The translations under genes and the position numbers were made by a program. 7,021 bases of DNA, taken from contig JALUUN010000571.1 in assembly GCA_027021325.1 (NCBI GenBank), forward strand, positions 1 to 7,021. Direction: 5' to 3'. The notes under the pieces are model-generated. The model did not search any database and was not told the origin of the DNA. It saw only the letters and a list, made by a program, of their open reading frames with translations. Positions 1 through 5,110 of this stretch are shown here, in pieces (positions within the stretch are counted from its first letter, which is position 1; each line of letters starts with the position of its first letter). Source of the stretch: Planctomycetota bacterium (GTDB lineage Bacteria > Planctomycetota > UBA1135).

Positions 1-1359
1 GCGCTCGACGGTGGCCGGGTGGACCGGACTGGCGGCCATGTTGCAGGAGGTGTCCAGGGTGACCAGCTGGATGTCGGGCGCCTGCTCCAGCTGCGGCCCC
101 TGCCAGAGTTCCTCGCGGCGGAAGGCGCGGGCGATGATGCGGGTGCCGTCGGGGGCCTCCAGGGTCTTGATGCGCTCCAGGATCTCGTTGCGCAGGGCCT
201 CGTACTCGGCGCCGGGCTCGACGATGCCCTCCGGCTCGCGTCCTCTGAGATTGACGAGGATGATGTCCTCGCCGCCGGAGAAGCTGGACCAGGCCCGGGT
301 CCGCGACCAGTCCACCATCTCCATGTAGGTCTGCTCCGGCCCCTTGGGCAGGGCCCGCCCGCGGGCGTGGAGACGGCGCAGGATGCCGGTGCGCCGAAGG
401 AGGCCGGTCCACTTGCGCTGCAGCCAGAGCCGCAGGGCGCCGGCCGAGCCGGCCCCGGGCTTGAGCACGAGGTAGCCCTGGTCCACCAGCCACTTGTTCA
501 GGTAGTAACGGTAGCTGAGCTGACCGAAGCCGTGGTCCGAGCCGACGGCAAGGACCAGTTCCCGCCCCTGCTCCTCGGCGAGACGGCGGGCAAGATCCCG
601 GATCCGGCCGAGGCTGGCGTCCACCCGCCGGTACATGTCCTCGACCAGATGGCCGAAGCGCCGGGCCTCCTCGGGATGGGCGCGCGCCCACTCGGGGTCG
701 GTAGCGCAGAGCGCTTGGTGGCAGACCAGATCCACACCCCGGAAGACCACGGTCAACAGATCCGGATCCCGCGTGCGCAGCAGGTGCTCGGCCATGCGGG
801 TGACCTGTTCGGTGACGTGATGCAGGCTCTGGAGGGCACCGTCCAGGTCGCCGGCATGGAAGAGCTTCTCCGGCTCGTTGTCGGCGGGGACGTCGCCGAT
901 GGCCTCCTGGAGCTCGGCGCGCAGCTCCGGCGGATGGATGAAGTCCGCATCCCGGTCGGGGGTCAGGAGGCCGCCGATCATGGCGCCGTTCACGGGCTCC
1001 GGCGGGTAGGTCAGGGGCATGGTCACCGAGACCACCCGCAGGCCGTGGTCACTGGCCAGACGGAAGAGAGTCGGCGCCTGAAGGGAGTCGAAGCGGATGA
1101 TCGGCCGCTGATAGCTGCCATGGCGCTGCTCGCGGAAGAAGAAGACCCCGTGTTTGCCGGCGTCGCAGCCGGTCATGAAGGAAGCCCAGGCGACACTGGA
1201 GTTGACCGGGATGGTGGACTCGAGGATGCCGCGCGTGCCTGCCTCCATCATGGCGGCGAGGTTGGGCAGCTTCCCTTCCTGGACCAGGGGTTCGATGATC
1301 TTCCAGGTGGCGCCGTCGATGCCGACGAAGACGACGCGCCGGGGTGCGGAGGAACTCAT
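1..1359 (-). CDS. Alkaline phosphatase superfamily phosphohydrolase/phosphomutase (type I phosphodiesterase-like), 3' end cut by window edge
   Basis: An open frame of 453 codons runs from ATG at 1357-1359 to position 1 without a stop, so the C-terminus is missing. The protein resembles the AP-superfamily group of predicted phosphohydrolases/phosphomutases (COG3379, type I phosphodiesterase fold), which bind two metal ions. Visible signatures are GIDGATW (D15, metal ligand), a STIPVNSSVAWASFMTG segment (48-64) whose S54 aligns with the Thr/Ser nucleophile, GKHGVF (68-73), FRGVDLVCH (D210 and H214) and GSDHGFG (D275, H276). H447 near the edge may be the last metal-ligand His. A basic Trp/Leu/Arg stretch at about 305-340 is common in this group. 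There is no signal peptide or membrane segment, so it is probably cytoplasmic. No Shine-Dalgarno sequence precedes the ATG; the leader is C-rich. It follows the flippase gene by 41 bases. The substrate cannot be told; a role in envelope glycan or lipid metabolism is inferred from context only. Confidence 0.9.
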   Translation of the reverse strand, partial: MSSSAPRRVVFVGIDGATWKIIEPLVQEGKLPNLAAMMEAGTRGILESTIPVNSSVAWASFMTGCDAGKHGVFFFREQRHGSYQRPIIRFDSLQAPTLFRLASDHGLRVVSVTMPLTYPPEPVNGAMIGGLLTPDRDADFIHPPELRAELQEAIGDVPADNEPEKLFHAGDLDGALQSLHHVTEQVTRMAEHLLRTRDPDLLTVVFRGVDLVCHQALCATDPEWARAHPEEARRFGHLVEDMYRRVDASLGRIRDLARRLAEEQGRELVLAVGSDHGFGQLSYRYYLNKWLVDQGYLVLKPGAGSAGALRLWLQRKWTGLLRRTGILRRLHARGRALPKGPEQTYMEMVDWSRTRAWSSFSGGEDIILVNLRGREPEGIVEPGAEYEALRNEILERIKTLEAPDGTRIIARAFRREELWQGPQLEQAPDIQLVTLDTSCNMAASPVHPATVER

Positions 1360-1400
1360 GGAGGCAGGGGGGGGAGCGGGACCGCCGGGAGGCCGGCATT

Positions 1401-2966
1401 CTAGGCTGCCTCCCCGCCGCCTCCGCCCAGCCGCCGGAGCCGGCTCACGACCGCCGGATCCACCAGGCCCAGGGCGAGGGTCAGGAGCAGGAAGGCCGCC
1501 GCCAGGGTGAGGCCGCCGAGGATGGGATGGGCCGCCAGCGGCGTGAGGGTCAGACCCACCGCTCCGCCCGCGGCCAGCAGCAGGTAGGGCAGGATCGCCG
1601 GCAGCATGGGCCAGGGGCTGCCGAGGAAGCGGCGGATCAGGATCAGCTTGACCAGGAACTCCACCGCCGAAGCCGTGAGCGAGGCCCAGGCCGCCCCGTG
1701 GATCCCGTAGCGCGGAATAAGCAGGACGTTGGCGGCCACGCTGGTCACTGCCAGAGCGGCGCCGAACCAGGGGAGCTTCCGGTCCATCTCCTTCTGGCCG
1801 ATCAGAAGCATGCCGACCGGACCGCCGATCGTGTCCAGGAGCATGGCCACGGCGAGGATGCGCAGCACCCCGGTCGTGCTGCCCAGGCCGGCCACCCCCT
1901 GGCGGTACTCCTCGCCGAACCAGCCGGCCACCTGCGGGGCGTAGAGGAAGGTCACCGCCGCCAGCGGCGCCGCCCACCAGGCCTGGTAGCGGACCGCCCG
2001 GAAGAAGAGGGGCCGCACCTCCTCCGGCCCGCGCCCCGAGCCCGTGAGCCGGGCCATTCGCGGGAACAGCGCGGTGTTGAAGGCCATGGTCAGGGTGTGG
2101 AAGACCAGGACCACGCGGAAGGCCTGGCCGTAGAGGCCTCGCGCCTTGTCCACCGCCTCCAGGGCCGAGAGCCCGCCGAGGGCCGCCGCCGGGATCAAGA
2201 GACCGAGGAGCTGCATGTCGATCCGGTTCCGGACCATGCGCAGCATCCGGAACAGGGCCACGCCCAGGGACTCGCGCAGCAGGCTCCAGGCCGAGGCCGC
2301 CTCGGGGCGCGGCAGTTCGCCCGGCAGGAAGCGCCGCCGGGCCATGCGCGGCAGGAACCAGGCGCGGATCCCGGCACCCAGGAGGAAGCAGGCATAGACC
2401 CCGTAGAGGGACCCGCGCCCCCAGTCCGGGGCGGCGCCCGCGGGCGGCACCCCCGGGGACAGGAGCAGGAGGGCGGCGATTCCCCCGCCGGCCCGCAGCA
2501 GGCCCGTGAGCACGCTGACCCGGGCCGGCACGACCATCTCCTCGTGGGCCTGGAAGAGGGACTCCGCCGCCATGGAGAGGGCGTCGCAGAAGAGAATGGC
2601 GATGGCGAAGGCAACGAAGTGGTAGCGGCTGGGGTCGGCCTCGCCCTGGACCCCCTGCTCCAGGAGGACCCAGGCCAGCATGCCCACACCGGCCAGGGCC
2701 GCGCCGCCGAGCATCGCCGTGCGGGCATCCACGTAGAGTCGGGCGGAGCGCTCGGGATGCCGGGCGACGGAGCGGACGAAGACCAGGGGGATCCCGAAGG
2801 ACGCGGCCATGCTCCCGAAGAAGAGCAGCGTCGAGACCAGACTGTAGACGCCGTTGGTCTCGGTACTGACATGGCGCGGCAGGATCAGCCCGAAGAGGGC
2901 GTAGAGGGTGACGTCCAGAAGGCGGGCGCCCGTGAGGTACAGGGTGTTGCGCGCGAGCGAGGCCAC
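1401..2966 (-). CDS. Oligosaccharide/polysaccharide flippase, MOP superfamily (Wzx-like)
   Basis: A 521-residue integral membrane protein with about 13-14 hydrophobic segments, at roughly 9-29, 41-63, 84-103, 116-138, 149-170, 186-206, 250-268, 283-303, 328-346, 365-388, 398-418, 421-445, 453-475 and 481-501. Length and topology fit the Wzx/MATE-like polysaccharide exporters, which move lipid-linked oligosaccharides across the inner membrane. The N-terminus (SLARNTLYLTGARLLD) and the NVLLIPRYGIHGAAWAS segment (413-429) match conserved positions of that family. The C-terminus is a short Arg/Gly tail. The start is GTG at 2964-2966, chosen because GGAGGAGGG lies 8 bases upstream and the conserved N-terminus begins there. 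The start is only 4 bases after the lipoprotein stop, which suggests translational coupling. The cargo cannot be deduced: no glycosyltransferase or polymerase is in view. MurJ and MATE drug exporters are less likely alternatives. Confidence 0.93.
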   Translation of the reverse strand: MASLARNTLYLTGARLLDVTLYALFGLILPRHVSTETNGVYSLVSTLLFFGSMAASFGIPLVFVRSVARHPERSARLYVDARTAMLGGAALAGVGMLAWVLLEQGVQGEADPSRYHFVAFAIAILFCDALSMAAESLFQAHEEMVVPARVSVLTGLLRAGGGIAALLLLSPGVPPAGAAPDWGRGSLYGVYACFLLGAGIRAWFLPRMARRRFLPGELPRPEAASAWSLLRESLGVALFRMLRMVRNRIDMQLLGLLIPAAALGGLSALEAVDKARGLYGQAFRVVLVFHTLTMAFNTALFPRMARLTGSGRGPEEVRPLFFRAVRYQAWWAAPLAAVTFLYAPQVAGWFGEEYRQGVAGLGSTTGVLRILAVAMLLDTIGGPVGMLLIGQKEMDRKLPWFGAALAVTSVAANVLLIPRYGIHGAAWASLTASAVEFLVKLILIRRFLGSPWPMLPAILPYLLLAAGGAVGLTLTPLAAHPILGGLTLAAAFLLLTLALGLVDPAVVSRLRRLGGGGGEAA

Positions 2967-2970
2967 GGCT

Positions 2971-4332
2971 TCAGCCCTCCTCCAGGGGCTTCAGATCCTC
3001 CAGGGAGACGCCGGCCAGGCGCAGGAGATCCAGGAGCCATTGTTCCGGCCACCGGCCTCCCAGGAGGTCCACCGCCTCCAGGCCGCGTACCTCGACGAGG
3101 CTTTCGGGCCGCGGCCAGCGAGCGTGCACACGAAGCCCGCCGCCTTCCGGCCAGACCAGGAACTCGGCGATCTGAGCGCGGGCACTGGCCCGGCTCAGGA
3201 AGGAGGGCGTGCGGACCGGCAGCCGCGAGGCGGCCTGCTGCTGCAGGGTCCGCAGGTCGAAGTGGGCGAAGAGACCGGCTCCGAGCCAGGAGGGCCGGCG
3301 CCCGGCGAAGGGGGGCGGACGGCGCCGGGTCAGGGACTCCCTGAGGGCGGCCTGGAAGACCGGACTCCCGAAGCTCCAGAGGTGGCTGTTGCCGTGCTCG
3401 AGGATCCGGGCGGAGAGGGCGGGGACCCCCAACTCCGGGGGCAGCGTTTGGACGCCGGCGGCGAAAGCGGCGGCGAAGGAGCGCGTCCAGTCCCCGGGAG
3501 GCGGTGCCCAGTCCCGCGGGAGCGCGATGAGGAAGCCGAACTCTCCGTCGAGGACCAGGAGATGTCCCTCCACGACGTAGTCGCCTGCCGGGTGGGCGGC
3601 CTCGAGGAAGCCCTGGTCGTCGATCCACGCACGGGCGGCCGGGAGCAGGACCGCGGCGGGAAGCTGGAGGCGCACGAAGCCGAGGCCCTCGGGGAGATCC
3701 TCGGGAACCCAGCCGGCGCGGGCCGGGACGGAAGAGAGAGCCGGCTCGGGGCGGAGGCGGAGGTCCAGGAGCAGGGAGGGGCCCTCCTCCAGGAGGGCCC
3801 CCTCGAGCCGCCCCTGGAGGAGGGCGGCGAGGAAGCGGACCAGGGCCTGGTTCTGGGAGATTCCGAGGGCCGTCCACCAGGCAGTGGCCTCGTCTTCGGG
3901 CGGCGGCAGGGAGGCCAAGCGCAGGGCCATAAGGGCCGGGATCCCCTCCAGGAAGGGCCAGAGATCCGGCACCAGGGCCCGGATCAGGCTGCGCGGCCGG
4001 CCCTCCGCCAGGACCACGCCGGCCGGGTAGAGGGCGGTGGAGGTGGCGGGCTCGGGCAGTTCTTTCGAGGCGCCGAGGCTCACCCTCCGGGACGGACCAT
4101 CCTCCACGCCGAGCCAGAACCAGGGTTCGGGCTCCTCACCCGCCAGGAGCCAGGCCCGGCGCTCCGCCGGCCGGCCGATCCCCAGGCGGAAGCCCCAGCC
4201 CGGCAGCTCCGGAACCGCCTGCTCGTAGCGCTCCGGCAGCGGCGGCGGGCCGGTCTCGCCGGCGCCGCAGGCCGTGAGGAAGGAGGCGAAGGCCAGGGCC
4301 GGAGCGGCGGACCGGAACACGACGAGACTCAT
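2971..4332 (-). CDS. Putative lipoprotein of unrecognised family
   Basis: A 453-residue protein that I do not recognise. The N-terminus has a short signal: R7, a hydrophobic stretch at about 9-19, then a lipobox LTAC at 19-22. C22 would be lipidated, and Gly at +2 predicts the outer membrane in a diderm. The mature part starts with a Gly/Pro-rich linker (23-33) and is rich in Leu, Ala, Pro, Trp and Arg. There are no further membrane segments, no repeats and no catalytic motif I can name. Alternating hydrophobic stretches such as GLGFVRLQLP, GHLLVLDGEFGFLIALP and AEFLVWPEGGGLRVHARW look like beta strands. The overall character is vaguely like the uncharacterised DUF3352 proteins, but this is weak. 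The start is ATG at 4330-4332, with the signal peptide directly behind it and only a poor ribosome site (TAGG). It lies 30 bases after the exonuclease gene and 4 bases before the flippase, so a role linked to flippase cargo is plausible but inferred. Confidence 0.85.
   Translation of the reverse strand: MSLVVFRSAAPALAFASFLTACGAGETGPPPLPERYEQAVPELPGWGFRLGIGRPAERRAWLLAGEEPEPWFWLGVEDGPSRRVSLGASKELPEPATSTALYPAGVVLAEGRPRSLIRALVPDLWPFLEGIPALMALRLASLPPPEDEATAWWTALGISQNQALVRFLAALLQGRLEGALLEEGPSLLLDLRLRPEPALSSVPARAGWVPEDLPEGLGFVRLQLPAAVLLPAARAWIDDQGFLEAAHPAGDYVVEGHLLVLDGEFGFLIALPRDWAPPPGDWTRSFAAAFAAGVQTLPPELGVPALSARILEHGNSHLWSFGSPVFQAALRESLTRRRPPPFAGRRPSWLGAGLFAHFDLRTLQQQAASRLPVRTPSFLSRASARAQIAEFLVWPEGGGLRVHARWPRPESLVEVRGLEAVDLLGGRWPEQWLLDLLRLAGVSLEDLKPLEEG
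2975..2983 (-). promoter_or_regulatory. Strong Shine-Dalgarno site of the flippase gene, inside the lipoprotein gene
   Basis: The coding strand reads GGAGGAGGG, 8 bases before the GTG at 2964-2966. The same bases encode the last residues of the lipoprotein (LEEG). This decides the GTG start and supports translational coupling. It is the only good Shine-Dalgarno sequence seen in the window. Confidence 0.8.
3778..3801. repeat. Perfect inverted repeat within the lipoprotein gene
   Basis: Arms GGGGCCCTCCT (3778-3788) and AGGAGGGCCCC (3791-3801) are perfectly complementary around two bases, so mRNA could form a very stable hairpin. A second possible pairing joins GCCCTCCTCCAG (3781-3792) with CTGGAGGAGGGC (3814-3825). 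There is no T-run, so it is not a classical terminator. It codes for GALLEEGP, and codon choice in GC-rich DNA may explain it. Confidence 0.6.
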
Positions 4333-4362
4333 CCTAGGGACCCACCCGGGAGGAGGGCGAGC

Positions 4363-5072
4363 CTAGCGGAAGAGGGGGATCAGGGTGGTCTGGAGCCTGC
4401 GGAAGAGGTCCGCGGTGGCCCGGGTATCCCGCAGACAGTACTCGGCGATCTCGTCGTAGCGGCCCTCGCGGGCCTTCGAGGCGACCTGGGCGCCGTCCAT
4501 CTTGCCCTTCGGCGACTCGACGCCGAAACGCCGGCACCAGTAGTCGAGGCTGTAGGTCTCCCGCGCCGCCCCTGGAAGTGCAGGACCTCCATGAGGTCGC
4601 AGTGCTCCCTCAGGCTGTAGCGGTAACCGGCGAGCATGCGCGTCGGAGCGATGCCGAGCATGGCCGAACGGGTCATCAGGACCGGGCCGTCGTAGGAGCG
4701 GCCGTTGTAGGTCACGATGGTCCCCCACTTCGTGCACCAGCCCCAGAACTGCTCCAGGATCTCGCGTTCGTTGCCGCGCCAGACCCGGGTGCCGGGCCAG
4801 GGCTCGAATTCCTGCCAGCGGTTGCCGCTGCCGTGGGCGAGGACCGCACCCGCATCCTGGTCCACGTTCCAGACGCCGATGGCCACGACGCGCCCGAGGC
4901 CGCGCACCAGGGCGAGCCGGTTGCGGATGGACTCGCGGCCCTCCTGGTCGGGGAAGCGCGCCAGGAGGTAGTGGCGGGTGGCCTCGTCCACCTCCTCCCA
5001 CTCGAGACCGGCGACCTCGATGTCGACGGCCACCACGGGATGGCGCAGGAGATCCTCCGGGGACTCGGGCAT
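4363..5072 (-). CDS. DEDD-type 3'-5' exonuclease (ribonuclease H-like, PolB-exonuclease-related), frameshifted
   Basis: Two overlapping frames together encode one exonuclease. The first starts at ATG 5070-5072 and carries VVAVDIE (D17, E19; Exo I), TYNGRSYDGPVL (121-132, D128; Exo II) and HCDLMEVLHFQG (157-168, with D159). The family then continues in another frame with ARETYSLDYW and the YCLRD Exo III motif (Y212, D216), ending LIPLFR at TAG 4363-4365. The switch is at a run of four G (C on the plus strand, 4569-4572). One extra G would restore a single frame of 236 codons plus stop. Without it the first frame ends near 4380 as a 230-residue product with an unrelated Arg/Pro/Ser tail that lacks motif III. 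The family is described as predicted 3'-5' exonucleases related to the DNA polymerase B exonuclease domain, hydrolysing nucleic acid with two metal ions. No signal peptide is present. No Shine-Dalgarno precedes the ATG. A sequencing or assembly indel, a recent mutation or programmed slippage could each explain the break. Confidence 0.85.
4569..4572 (-). other. Frameshift point in the exonuclease gene
   Basis: The coding strand reads CAG GGG CGG CGC GGG in the first frame after HF, giving QGRRGRP and then a non-conserved tail. Reading GCG GCG CGG GAG ACC instead gives AARETYSLDYW, which continues the exonuclease fold. The change equals one missing G in the G-run or a -1 shift by the ribosome on GGGG. 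No canonical slippery heptamer is present. Confidence 0.75.
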
Positions 5073-5110
5073 GGCCAGGGGAGGAGGGTAGCCGCCCCCG
5101 GCGCCCGCGC

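Noticed and set aside
1384..1397. Small hairpin GCCGG-GAGG-CCGGC after the flippase stop, considered as a terminator
   Set aside because: The stem is only five pairs and no T-run follows. It is better seen as chance structure in a GC-rich gap.
19..4620. Long plus-strand open frames of about 460, 570 and 670 codons opposite the phosphohydrolase, flippase and lipoprotein genes
   Set aside because: They are antisense to genes with clear family motifs, have low-complexity Gly/Arg/Glu/Gln-rich translations with no domains, and overlap one another. High GC suppresses stops on the opposite strand.
5073..5110. Gap between protease and exonuclease, checked for a promoter or terminator
   Set aside because: Only 38 bases, almost all G/C, with no -10-like AT-rich element and no stem followed by T residues.
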